A stretch of DNA of 64,000 bases from Zygnema cylindricum (lineage: Eukaryota; Streptophyta; Zygnematophyceae; Zygnematales; Zygnemataceae). How positions within the stretch are numbered: position 1 is the first letter of the stretch; each line of letters begins with the position of its first letter. The stretch lies in contig JBBHKE010000065.1 of the NCBI GenBank assembly GCA_037447655.1, positions 38,624 through 102,623 of the forward strand, written 5' to 3'. Below the pieces are notes generated by a model. It searched no databases, was not told the origin of the DNA, and was given only the letters and a program-made list of their open reading frames with translations. This document shows positions 33,041 through 44,260 of the stretch, piece by piece. Made by a program: the position numbers and the translations under genes.

Positions 33041-34041
33041 TGTTGTTTTGAAAACCTAATTTCCTCTCTATATCTTGTTGCTATACTGCCATGCTGCCAT
33101 AAGTCTGACATCGCAGCTAGAAACCTTAGGCAATTGACACTTGTTTTTGTGTTGCTATGCTGCGTTGATCTGACATTGCAGCTGCGATACTCTAATATCA
33201 TAGCTGCGCTAACACATCATGGTAGTCATAGCAGTCATAGCAATCACAGAAGAGTCATAGCAGCTATAGCAATCTCCGCATGAAAAGTTTTTTGAATATT
33301 AGTCAGTTTTTGTAAAGATGAATTGACAAGGACAGAATTAAGTGAGTTCAGGTTCGGTGCACTTCACGCACAAGTATTGGTCCGTGAGGAAGTCAAGTCT
33401 GGTTGTTCCAAAAGAAGAAGTATAGTTTCAATTGAGGACCGAAGGTATACGTAGAGGTTCATTTTCGGTGATGAAAGAATACGCGAGCGGCAGACAGAGT
33501 CCGCCGTCATTTTTGGAAATGGATTCTTGACCTTGTCCTTATTTCAGCATATGAACTTTGACCGCGCACTATTTTATTTTAGCGGTTGTCTGCTCCTTGA
33601 ACGTTGTAAATATTTTATGTACGGTTGACAGTGGGGTTTTTGTTATATGAAGATAAGTGTACCGATCGATAATGGTAATAATGGTACGGCGTGTTTAGTT
33701 ATAGGCTCACTTGTATATGTAGGTCTTGAATTATTTTAGGAAGTAGGATTGATTTTTTGTATGGAAAATTCTGCGAAGTAGTTTCTCGGTGTTTTGAATT
33801 GTAAGATCTTTTTCATATTTTGGCAAAACCTTGTGAAATTTTGCATGTGGTTTCTTTGGTTTATGTTCTACAATGTGGATTATTTGCAAACCTAGGGTGT
33901 GTGTGAATTGTTAAGGGCTTCATTGTGAAGCTGGTCGTTTGTGGGATTTTACGAGAGTGTCCTCTTTGCAAAATTATTTGTCATGGCAACTGCCGGTGCT
34001 TCTTCATCTTCTTCACTGGCACTAGTTGTCTCAAATCAACA
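33041..34041 (+). repeat. Element E 3' LTR
   Basis: 1001 bp, TG...CA. It retains the intact sequence where element D is inserted in the 5' copy (AGGAAGTAGGATTGAT, about 33740-33760). GCTGC and GCAGCTGCG motifs lie at 33080-33260. Confidence 0.9.
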
Positions 34042-34929
34042 TCTTGCCTCCACCTCTTCCCTCTTGCCCCCATTCTTGTTGTTGTTATAGAATGAGAGAG
34101 AGAGTGGTGGAGCAATGGCTTCCTCAGCTCTATAGGTAGGGGTTAAGAGTGACATAAGTCACTCTCAACAAAAGGTTGAGTCCAGCAAGACTCAAACCTC
34201 CAACCGGCAGAGGGAGGCGAAGCTGTCAGCTCTAACCGGTTTGTCGTATGAGTTTTTTAAATAACATAGGGTGTGATACTTATTTAAACTGTATTATGAT
34301 CTTTAATATGATCAACGCAATTACGAATGAAGGGACATAAAACTATTTATTATTTAATGCGAACATGATCCAACACGAAACAAATGAATCAGACATTTGT
34401 TTTAACGGCTAACATTAAATGTCGTTTTTGATCCAACGGCACATATCGCCGCCGTGATCGCGTCATGGTCACTTTGGCGGTTTTTGGACATGGCATGACC
34501 TGGCTCTATGTGGAGAAATAAAATTTGGTTGCGCGAGTTGCAAGGAACATAAATACGAGTAAAAGGTCGATACACGTCCACTCAATGGCTTTGTTGTACA
34601 CAAGTCGTACAGAAAATTCATCATCCGTAGTACGTTTCTGTGTAGTACAGTTATATGATAGGATCTTAGTGTAGTATATAGGGGTTGTGAGAGGGGTTTA
34701 AGTCTTAGAAATTTTTAAGTTGATAGTTGCCTCTCTCTTTTAAAGTTTGTATAAATTAGAATTTTTGCCACTTCATAACTATTCTCCTGGTTGGGCGTTT
34801 TTAATGATTTTTTTTGTTGTGGACTTAAGTGATTCGAGATTGCACAGGGGTGTAGTTAGGTTTACAATTTGTCTTCTTAAGCAACAACCGTTGTAGCTGA
34901 AAGTGGGCTAGTTAAAACTATATAAAATC
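34042..34929. other. Unassigned stretch right of element E
   Basis: No coding motif seen. The first part should continue the broken 3' LTR of element C, but there is no second copy to prove it. The minus strand around 34175-34245 has GGTTAGAGCTGACAG and GGTTTGAGTCT, loosely like tRNA A and B boxes. A tRNA-derived SINE relic is possible but weak. Confidence 0.4.
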
Positions 34930-35860
34930 CTCTTGAATTTTGTAGTCCAATGGAGGACACAATATTGCAGTGTTTGCCATTTCCATTTGGAATTTCTCAA
35001 TCATGTTTTCTATAGCTTCTTTTTGAGTAAGTCTAATAATCCATTTCCCTTTATCTCTCTCTATTTGAATTCCCAAAATGTATCTTGCCTCCCATTAATC
35101 CTTTATGTCAAATCTGCTTCTAAGATCTTTTTTTAATGTGTTCATCTTTTCAACAGACTTACTTAATACCAGCAACTCATTCACATAGATTGCAATAAAA
35201 ATAACACCGTTCTTGTTTTCACACATTTAAATAGAATGGTCAAAGTTTATTCATATATATTCCAGACCGCTGAGAAACTCATCTAGTTTCTTATTCGATT
35301 GTTTGTGGGCCAGCTTTTGTCCATATAAAGATTGTATAAGTCTGCACACTTTGCTCTCCTCTCTTTCCTCTATAAATCCCTTTGGTTGCGGTATAAAGAT
35401 TTCTTCCACTAACTCACCATTGAGGAACCCGGTCTTGATATCCAACTGGTGTATTTCCATGTCTTGTGTTACTGCTAGACTGAGGAGAATTCTTACTAAT
35501 GGGAACCAAACCACTAGATCAAAAGTGTCCACATAATCTATCCCCTCCTTTTAGGTGAACCATTATGCTACCAACTTAGCCTTCTATCTCTCAATGGTAA
35601 TATCTAGGTTCAATTTCAATTTAAATACCTATTTGTAGCTAATCGTTTTTTTCTCTGGAGGACATTCCACCAGCTCCCTAGTATTTCGATCTCATCATTT
35701 ATAGAAGTGACCCATCTCTTGAGTGTTCATATCTTCTGAGTATGACTGAGGCTCATCAAGGTGAGACAACTTAGTTACCATGTGAACAACCTATTTTTTT
35801 TGTAGTCTCTTGTTGCTTCTTTGTCCTCCCTCAAAGTCTGAAGCTTAAATGGAGGTAAGC
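34930..35860 (-). pseudogene. Element F: decayed copia RT fragment
   Basis: Minus-strand frame 35532-35251 has VRILLSLAVTQDMEIHQLDI, KTGFLNGELVEEIF and SLYGQKLAHKQSN. Beyond a stop, IAIYVNELLVLSK (family YVDD changed to YVNE), EARYILGIQIERDKGK and LTQKEAIENMIEKF can be read down to about 34990. Upstream (35540-35800) degenerate linker sequence is seen. Only the RT part remains, without LTRs. The tandem array begins about 20 bp to its right. Confidence 0.8.
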
Positions 35861-36520
35861 AAAAATTTAAAAATGGTCAATTAACAAATTAATCAAAAAT
35901 CTTAGCTAAACTCTCACTTCACTCCTGCCGTAAGGAACTTCGCTTTAGTGAAGTGAATCCGTATTATATTATTTTGTTGTTATTTCATGATCAGATTTTC
36001 CACTTGTAATGTTACAATAATGTTTAACAAGATTTATTCTTCTAAGCCAATTTTTTTCCAAATATCAATGATTGGGAGTGGATAACTAAAAATTGATTTT
36101 AGAATGGATCTTATCCTTAATATGATTTCCAAAGGGCATAATACCAAAGCTATCTATGGCTAAACATATCTCTTAGAAGTGAAAAGTCAATCAATAATGC
36201 AATGATGTAATGATGCACATGCTTTCCCTGTAGGCCCGGCAATCTTCACTTCTTATCCAAATGGAGAGACTAATCCCTCTACCGGAATTAGTGAGGGAGA
36301 ATCATAGGATGCAAGAGGAGAGGAGGGAGTATCATGTGAGGGATGATACGATGAGGGAGCTTCGTTCCCCATTTGGGGAGAGCAGTAAAGTGGTGAGGCC
36401 TAGTCTTGTTAGAAAAGAGTTCCGATAAATTTCAATCGTCAACTTTTAATTCACATATAGAAGAGTAATAAAATTTGCACTATTTTTAGATCATAATGTT
36501 ATTTTTCCTTTTCTTAAAAG

Positions 36521-36647
36521 AGAAAGGTAGAGAGGGAGGGGAGGATGAGGGTGAGGCGGTGAGGTGGCGAGGGAGAGGGAGGGGGAGGGGGAGGAGAGGG
36601 GGGAGGAGGAGGGGGAGGGGGAGGGGAAGAGGGAGAGATTGAGAGAG
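36521..36647 (+). repeat. Purine tract in U1
   Basis: An almost pure GGGGA/GGGAGA run on the plus strand, repeated in U2 at 43416-43541 and absent from U3, where sequence jumps from the region before it to an A-run near 51600. Long purine mirror-like tracts can form triplexes; that is an inference. Confidence 0.85.
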
Positions 36648-36808
36648 CCGAATACGACCTTGCTGGTGTGACATTTTTTCATTATGTAGAGTCAAAAGTT
36701 TGTTTCACAATGACTTTATTTTCATCATGACACTTTGACTTTTTTTTGACCTTGTTGCTTACCTTGTTTCTGACTTTATTTTTGACTTTTTTTTTATTTG
36801 AGTTTCAG

Positions 36809-37430
36809 AAAGCTTATCAATTGGTGGACTGCCTCGACATTCGCTGGCAACATAAGTTCGATGGCGGTCTGTATACAATTTGTGAAATCATTTGGCTTCC
36901 CCTTTTTTTTCCATTTTACTTGTAAGTACTTTTTTTTGTAGTCGTGGTGGTTTTACCATTTTCACTACATTGTTTTTTTGTAACGTGACGCTTTTGAAGA
37001 ATAGATATAGCGTTGGTCTTTCAATTATTTTTGTATGATCTCTTTCATATTATGTCATAGGGCGGGAAGAAGGAAAGCTTTCCAATTTTATCATTGAGGT
37101 ATCTGTTACTTATGTTGCTTCCCAAGTTTTCACCTCTTGACTCCATATCTTTTTGCGTTAGGAAATTAGTAGAGGTGCGAAATTTGGGCCAGTGAGGAAA
37201 AAGTTGGTTCTTTCGGTCTTCTAAGATGGATTGGTAGAAATCAGATGAAAAAAAGTCAAAGATGAAGTTGAAGCAGTCGTCTAATTTGATAGAAGATTTA
37301 GTCAAACACTGTCAAAGACAGTCAAACATGGTCAAACACGGTCTAACACCGTAAAAATTGGTCTAACAGGCGTTCGCAGCGGTAGGGATCTATTTTGGAG
37401 TGGTGTTCGCTCTCCAAGGTCGTCCTAACT
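36809..37430 (+). pseudogene. U1 left arm: exon-like gene fragment
   Basis: Three blocks look like exons with GT/AG borders: 36809-36921 (TTTCAG before, GTAAGT after), 37061-37098 (TCATAG before, GTATCT after) and from 37162 (GTTAG before). Spliced in frame, the second and third encode FIIEEIS, GAKFGPVRKKL and DGLVEIR before stops. The same three blocks occur in U2 (43688, 43937, 44039) and U3 (51714, 51969, 52070), and again on the opposite strand in each unit's right arm. I do not recognise the family. Stops in U1 show it is not functional here. Confidence 0.5.
37300..37365 (+). repeat. 10 bp GTCAAACA-type array, U1 left arm
   Basis: GTCAAACACTGTCAAAGACA and further variants repeat at about 10 bp. 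The reverse-complement version lies in the right arm at 39800-39885. Confidence 0.8.
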
Positions 37431-38689
37431 TTCTTTGGTTGTATTTGTTTTTCTACTTTCAGCCATTATGGTAAGTTGGTTTATTGCTCAGCACTACATT
37501 GTGAAAGAATTTTGAAATGGATTTAACTCAGGACTTCATTTCATTGTGATGTTATACCTGTTGGAACCATCAAATATTGGATACCTAACACAAGTGAACT
37601 AATCTAAATATTACGGAAATAATTGTGACTTTCGTGCAGATACGGGGTCCATTAAAATCTTGTTGCCTTGAAATCTCAGTTTAATCTAACATCCATTGAC
37701 TCTAAAATTTTAAATAATTGTTCCGGTAAAACTGCATTGATTTAAGCTATGTCACCAGAATAAAACTGCTTTTTATTTTAATTTGACAGCTGGATTGCCT
37801 ATTGTTGCTTAAGAAACAACCCTCTTTCGGATAATGGCTTTCACATTGTTATCGGATTGCAATCGTTTTTAATCGAACATCTCTGTAAAGGGTCTCCAAG
37901 CGAAACTTTTTCGGGTCCAACTTCTGCCATTTTTCCAGCGAGGGTGGTGGAGACAAGTTATCGGGACTCGGAGGGAGACACGCGTGTAAGAAATCTCAAA
38001 GCCTACTTCTTTGTAACTCTTAGAGGATTTGTTGGTCACATGCAATGTATGCAATTTGCAGTGACTGTTCAATTCTCGGTGCCAAAAACTCCTCTCTCTC
38101 TCTCTCCCTCTTTTGAATTGGAATTTTTTGGGTTGGCTTGTTGGTTATTCAAAAACAGACTTATCATCAATGCGAAATATCTAATCATAAATTTGGCGGA
38201 GAACTCGAATCTTTTGAAAAACAGTGGATTGTCTCCATAATAAATGACTTCTTGGAGGTGCATTCTTTGAATTACCCAGTGTAAATAAAATTAAAACCAC
38301 GTGCATTTTTGGTGTTCAATAAGTTCAAATATTTGCATCAATACTCAGGCAAGTTCGTTGGTATAGTAAATGGATAGTAAATGGATAGCTTTGTCTTATA
38401 ATCCTTTATTGACCTCTCGAGTTGTCAAGCATTCCCTTGTTGTTTTTACTCTAAGGTTGAAGGGCTTAGGTTTCTACTTTTGAAAATATTCTCAAGGTTT
38501 TAGAGTTACACAATATATCTACTAGGTGTTTTAGTGTGTTTCTTCGAATTCCACCTTGTGTTTTTAGTTGCTGGATATCAAAGTCAAATGCTAGTCACTG
38601 CAATTTTTAAGAATATCATTTTGATGAGCTCATTTTTGTTTTCAAAATATAATTTGTTAAGGGTTGCAAATGATGAAGGATCAGTTTCA
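37431..38689. other. U1 spacer without a recognised gene
   Basis: Shared with U2 (44300-45605) and U3 (52350-53667). A 127-residue frame at 37857-38240 is cut by changes in the sister units, so coding is unlikely. No family motif seen. Confidence 0.5.
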
Positions 38690-38866
38690 TTTTTTTATAT
38701 GTATATTTTTATCTACATATATATACATCTATGTACACATATTTATATGCATATATATATGTATATATGCTGTAAGTATGTATATGTATACACAAATATA
38801 TGTGTGTATATATATTATATATGTATATATGTGTATATGTGTATATGCATGTGCATTTATATATGT
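38690..38866. repeat. AT-rich (TATA/TGTA) microsatellite, U1
   Basis: Runs of TATATG, TATACA and TGTATA. The same locus is expanded differently in U2 (45606-45762) and U3 (53668-53840). Confidence 0.9.
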
Positions 38867-39777
38867 TTGTTCAAAAGTAATTCTTGGTATGCTCGTGTCT
38901 TAAGAAATGAAAGAAATTTTTTTGGACACGGTATAACAAGCTTAAAGATTTTGCATTTTGTGCTTTGCATCTTTTCTCATAATGATATGAGCTGCCTTTT
39001 AATCCATGGATTTTTGAACCTGTATGATCAATGTGTTACTTTCAAAATGGGTACAGCATGTAACATCAGTTGGTCACAATACATGATTCACGCTAAGGTG
39101 GTCTTTCCACAAAACCTTGTTCGAAAGGGGAATAAAAAGTATATTTTATGAATATTTATGGCGGATGAGCACACAGTAATAATCGATATATTTTTGAAAA
39201 TGGAATAGATGGCATGGTCAAACATCGACAAGAGTGACGCATAACCAATTGGAAGGACTCCCGAATTTCGAATAAATAATTATCGTGAGTCAGAAGATGG
39301 TTGACTTTTTGCAATCGGTCAACCAATGTATGAGTTCCGGATAGATACGTTTTGAATAGGGATTCTAGGAAGAAGTTTTAAGGCTGAGAAGTCTCGACGT
39401 AAAAGGAGAATTCTCGACAAGATATTGTTTTTGAAGGTGTTCTCAAAAACAGTCCATGCCCCTGTGAGTAGATAGAGGATTGCAAATGGTGTGAATATAG
39501 CCAGAATTAACGCCCAAAACTAGGTGGACATAATCGTACTAGAGACAAGAGATAGATTTTTTTTGAGCTGAAAATGACAAATTTCAGATTTTTTAATTGA
39601 TAATAGATGGAAAGGTGGACTTTCCTTGAGTAGAAAACAGAGAGAAGAGAGAAGAGTGGAAATGAAAGTAGGTACGCTACGAACATGTAAGGGAATTGTA
39701 CAAGTCTACAAAAGTATTCAATGTCATCATAAAAGTGATGTCGGTTGAAACAAAAGAAAAAGTACTAAACTCCACCT

Positions 39778-40420
39778 CCACTCCATAATAGAACGTGGCT
39801 GTCGTGGCTGCTTGTTTAACTGTGTTTGACCTTTTGTACCCTGTTTAACCGTGTCTGACAGTGTTTGGCAGTGTTTGACTAGAACCTATTTTCAGGTAAA
39901 TGAATGCTTCAGCTTCATCTTCAACTTTTTTGCATCTGATTTCTACCAATCCATCTAGGAAACCCGAAGAATTTTTTTTCGTCACTGTCCCAAATTTTGA
40001 GACCTCCGCTAATTTCTTTATGCAAAAAGATACAAAAGGATATGGATTCGAGACCAGAAAACTTGGCAAGTGAAATAAAATAACGGAAACCTCAACGATG
40101 AAAATGAAAACCTTTCCTCGTCTGCCCTATGACATTAATGCAAGAGAACATACAAAATGAATCGAAGGACCAACATTTCTTCTCTTCAAATGCATAAGTT
40201 AGCAAAAAAAAAAATGGAGTGAAAATGGTAAACCATAACGACTTCCACAAAAATTACTTACATAAAACGCGAATACAAAATTATAGCGATGACAATCAAA
40301 CTCTCTTTCCAACAAATGTCAAAACAGTTGACCAACCTAAAAGATCCCTGAAATTCAGGTAAAAAACAAAGTATAAAATAAAGTAAAGAATGAGGTCTAA
40401 AAAAAATCAAAAATTGGTAT
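39778..40420 (-). pseudogene. U1 right arm: inverted copy of the exon-like fragment
   Basis: On the minus strand the order of the left arm is repeated: the GTCAAACA-type array (39800-39885), the EISGGLKIWDSDE-like block (about 39960-40018), the short exon (about 40098-40132) and the GTAAGT border with the GGTTTTACCATTTTCACTCC landmark (about 40211-40265). An exon-1-like segment (40275-40345) follows. The arms are diverged, so the pair is old. Confidence 0.55.
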
Positions 40421-41640
40421 TGAAAAGAGTGAGAGTGAGAGAGAGAGAGAGACAGAGGGACGGCAGGAGGATGGGTAGAGGTAGGGAGTGAAGGTGCTTG
40501 AAAACCCGTCCAAAAATCTTGCGCTTCAAAAGGTTAGTTATTCATAAAAAATGTTATGACTTGCTTATCGGCTATCATTTAAAAGATACCTTTTTATTGA
40601 GTGCATGGCAACTCCACGTTTGTAAAAATTATGATGAATATATGGAGAAGCCATTAACATTTTCCTGTTTGTAAAAGAATATTACAATTGTGGGTGCTAC
40701 AATACATCTGAGAGCGTGTTTCAATGAGTTACCTTCGCCACATCACTTCGTTTTTTTTCTTGTTGGTGTTAAACACCGTCAAATTTTAGATTCGTCCAAG
40801 CTGTACTTTTCAAAAGTTTCCTTCTTGATATATCATTTGAGTGTCTTTGTAGTTATTATGGTTTTCGTGGATATGAAATATGAATTCCATAATATTAAAG
40901 ATAAAATAATAGTTTGGTTTTTATATCAATTGTAGTATTTACTCTAAATTTCCATTAATACGAGACATGATAAATTAAAAAGCACGATGGTAAACCATTT
41001 GAGTTCTGGGGTACAAATTGGGTGGCATGGCCAAAGCTAAAAACTACAAGCAGGACAATATCAAACAAAGACACCAATTGTGGTATTTACACTAAATTTT
41101 GAAATTATATTACAAATTACAAAGAAAGCAACGTGAACACATAAAAACGGCAAGTAAAATAAAAGCACCCAAACCCCGAAATGAAAAGCACGACAACTCC
41201 CGAAACCAAAACTACAACCCCAACCCCAACTCAATTACATAAAAATGTATAGGTTGATCAATTTTGTTTCGACTTCAACTTATTTATGATAAATTTTAAA
41301 AACTCTGAGGAAATTATCGATAAATCGCGATAGACATATATCGTAATATCGGTCGGTTCAAATTTGGCGATATTTGGCTTCTCGATATATCGAAGGGATA
41401 TATTATCGAATGGATATATTGAATTTCGGCTATCCAAAGTTAGATACAAATCGAGTATCGACAAGGGGCCGTCGATACAAACCACTATTGAATACACTTC
41501 ACAGAAGTAGATTTTACTGTACAGCTTCTGGATGAAGCTTGCGCAACTGTAATAAAATTCACGACTTTTGTAAATCAGTGCGCCGTTTTGTGCCATTTTT
41601 GGCAGTTCATCACTTTTTTCCATTTTTCGTGCAACTTTGA
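40421..41640. other. U1 region without a gene; relic of an older hAT-like copy
   Basis: TATCGAT-rich sequence from about 41330 ends GATACAAACCACTA at about 41487, resembling the hAT terminus GATACACAACACTA. The corresponding point in U3 ends GATACACAACACTA at 62201. U2 lacks this region. It looks like an older insertion shared by U1 and U3, or lost from U2; its left end is not clear. Confidence 0.4.
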
Positions 41641-42682
41641 GGTACATGCCTCCCTTTGCCAAACTTCTTTCCTAACCCTAATCGCATTCTAACCCTAATC
41701 GCATTCTCACCCTAATCGCAGACTATCCTTCTACCTTGAACTCGACGGAGTTACCTCTCTCTCTTTTCTAAACATCTGCGCTAAAATCTCTATCCCAAGG
41801 GAAAATGTCCATTGTATTGGAGAGCCCTTCGTTAAGCTCGTCGGATGTAATAATGATAACTGAGAATAAAAGTTATCTATCCGTTAGAGCACTTTCCGAC
41901 ATATTAGACGCAGCCACGTGTATATGCAGCTGTACATTTTGGCAGTGATGAAATTTTTAGGAAAAGTGATCATAAAAAAAAAACGTGACAAATTCTGTAA
42001 CATGTCACCTAAACGTTTTGTGCTGTCATTGTCGCGTTCTAGAACATCATATATGACACTTCTCTTGTATTTTTCTTCTTATTTTGTAGTATTTTAAATT
42101 TAATTTCCTCCCTTCGATCGGGCGATGTGATGTAAACTCCGAATATTTCGGGAACCCCGAATATAAGCGACATAATTTTTTGGACGCTTTCCACGTGCGC
42201 AACTGTTGTTGGTCACGTTCCTAACCAAAGAGGTGTGCCACTCCAACGCTGTCACGCGTTCCATGTTACCAAACACCGTTTCTGAACGGATTAAGCGCTG
42301 TACGGTACTGTACCTTCTGGTTTGTTCTGGTGAAGCTTAGACTTTATCAAAAAAGTACATATCCCCAAAAATCGAAAAGTTTCCTTCTCTCCTTTCAAGT
42401 GGGAACCTTGCCAGGGAGGTCGTTTTGCTTGTTTGGGAGGGAAAGTGTTGGTTTGTCCGTTGACCTTTTGCGTAAACGAAAGGCTTTCTCCGTTACAATG
42501 GAAATTCGCCGTGACCCTAGTTATAAAACTCTAATCGAAACCTTCCATTCTTAACCCTGACCGTCAGCCTAACCCTAATTTTAACATTAGACTAGTTCTA
42601 ATTGTAGTTTCAACTCTTAACCTTAGGTTAAACTCCAAGACTAGTCTAAACTATTGCCTCTTTATCTGTCTTGTAATCGTAA

Positions 42683-42822
42683 TCTTGGCCTTAACCGTAA
42701 CCCTAACCCTATTCCTAGCCCTGACCCTAATCCTAGCCCTAACCTTTACCCTAACCCTAAACCTCGCCCTAACTGAATTGTAACCCTAGCCCTGGCCCTA
42801 ACCCTGAGCCTAACCCTCCCGA
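42683..42822. repeat. Telomere-like CCCTAA degenerate repeats, end of U1
   Basis: CCCTAACCCTAA-type hexamers mixed with CCCTAG, CCCTGA and CCGTAA variants. Similar blocks end U2 (50946-50976) and U3 (63364-63412). A related AACCCTAATCGCATTCT repeat lies at 41672-41722. Confidence 0.85.
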
Positions 42823-43415
42823 ATTTCAAACTCATGTTTGTGTCGTAACGTTATTTCAATCTGGCTTTCAGCTCAATCAAGAATCTTTGTCAAACTCTCG
42901 CTTCACTCCTGTTGTAACGAACTTCACTTTAGTGAAGTGAATCCGAATTATAATATTTTGCTTTTATTTCATATTCAGATTTTCTCACCTTCAGAATTAA
43001 AATTTTAGTCAATGATACGATAATGTTTGAGAAGATCCTTCTTTTATACCGATTTTTTCCCAAACATCAATGATTGGGAGTGGATCAGTTAAAGTGAATT
43101 TTAGAGTGGATCTCTTAACCTTAATATGATTTTCAAAGGGCATAAAACCAGAGCTATCTATGGCTAAACTTATCTTTTAGAAGTGAAAAGTCAATCAATA
43201 ATGCAACGATGCACATGCTTTTCCTACAGGCCTGACAATCTTCACTTCCAATCCGAATGGAGCGACTAATCCCTCCACCGGAATTAGTGTGGGAGAATCA
43301 TAGGATGCAAGAGGAGAGGAGGGAGTATCATGTGAGGGATGATACTTTTAGGGAGCTTCCTTCTCCATTCGGGGAGAGCGGTAGAGTGGTGAGGCCTAGT
43401 CTTGTTAAAAAATAG

Positions 43416-43541
43416 TTGGGTGGAGGGGGAAGGGGGGGAAGAGAGGGAGGGAAGGGTGAGGGTGAGGGGGGGAGGTAGCGAGGGCAAGGGAGGGGGAGGG
43501 GGAGGGAGAAGGAGGGGAAGGGGAGGGGGAGAGATAGAGAG
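43416..43541 (+). repeat. Purine tract in U2
   Basis: Counterpart of 36521-36647: GGAGGGGGAAGGGGGGGAAG and similar, on the same strand. Confidence 0.85.
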
Positions 43542-43687
43542 AGCCGAATACGACCTTGTTGGTGTGACATTTTTTCTTAATGTAGTTTTAAAATCAAAAG
43601 TTTGTTTCACAGTGCATTTATTTTCATCATGATACTTTGGCTTTTTTTTTGACCTTGTTGCTTACTTTTTTTTTATTTGAATTTCAG

Positions 43688-44260
43688 AAAGCTTATCGAT
43701 TGGACGACTATCTTGACATTAGCTGGCAAGATGAGTTCGATGACACTCCGTTTACAATTTTTAAATGCATTTTTATTTCCTTTTTTCTTTCCTTTTTTCA
43801 TGTAAGTAATTTTTCTTTTAAGTCGTGATGGTTTTAACATTTTCACTCTTTTGATTTTTGCCTTACTTGACGCTTTTGAAGAATAGAATGTTGGCTTTCA
43901 ATTCTTTTTGTATGTTCTCTTTCATTTATGCCTTAGGGCTAGTAAGGAGCAAAGTTTTCCACTTTTATCATTGAGGTATCTGTTATTTATTTTGCTTCCC
44001 AAGTTTTCTGCTCTTGACTTCATATCTTTTTGCATTAGGAAATTAGTGGAGGTGCGAATTTGGGCCAGTGAGGAAAATGCTGTTTGTTGGGTTTTCCAAA
44101 ATGGATGAGTAGAAATCAGACGCAAAAAAGTTGAAAATAAAGTTGATGCAGTCGTCTAATTCTATATAAGATTTAGTCAAACACGGTCAAACACGGTCAA
44201 ACACTATCAAACTCGGTCAAACACGGGTCAAACAGGCGTTCGCAGTGTTGGTGTTCTATA
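43688..44260 (+). pseudogene. U2 left arm: exon-like gene fragment
   Basis: Exon-like blocks at 43688-43801 (encodes AYRLDDYLDISWQDEFDD), 43937-43975 and from 44039, with AG before and GT after as in U1 and U3. Substitutions differ between units. GTCAAACA-type repeats follow at about 44175-44235. Protein family unknown. Confidence 0.5.

Larger units (their letters stand above)
22097..34041 (+). mobile_element. Element E: full-length Ty1/copia retrotransposon, host of nested element D
   Basis: The 5' LTR is in two parts (22097-22816 and 28571-28855, 1005 bp in all) because element D with its target duplication sits inside it. The 3' LTR is 33041-34041 (1001 bp). The interior has a half-tRNA primer site, gag-pol in one frame and a purine tract (TTTTAGGGGAG) before the 3' LTR. 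Without D, E measures about 6.2 kb. Thirteen stops in gag-pol and mutated catalytic residues make it inactive. Confidence 0.9.
35880..42826. repeat. Tandem-array unit U1 (about 7 kb)
   Basis: First of three diverged copies. Shared landmarks in the same order include TTAGTGAAGTGAATCC (35946, 42930, 51086), the exon-like arm start CAGAAAGCTTATC (36806, 43685, 51711), ATGGCTTTCACATTG (37832, 44699, 52741), an AT microsatellite and ATGATTCACGCTAAGG or a close variant (39083, 46048, 54910). Later come an inverted arm, CTGGATGAAGCTTGC (41527, 47638 as CGGATGAAGCTTGC, 62253) and terminal CCCTAA-type repeats. U1 is cut at its left edge next to element F. Confidence 0.88.

Noticed and set aside
34150-34250. 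tRNA-derived SINE on the minus strand
   Set aside because: A- and B-box resemblance is weak, the spacing and stems do not fold well, and there is no second copy or target duplication.
36486-36695. Proline/leucine/serine-rich frames on the minus strand (also 43284-43610)
   Set aside because: Translations of a purine tract; low complexity, no conserved start.
38690-39151. 205-residue frame at 38534-39151 and its overlap
   Set aside because: Runs through a TATATG microsatellite and is not preserved in U2 and U3.
42683-42822. True chromosome end
   Set aside because: Repeats are short, degenerate and internal, with similar blocks at two other unit junctions.
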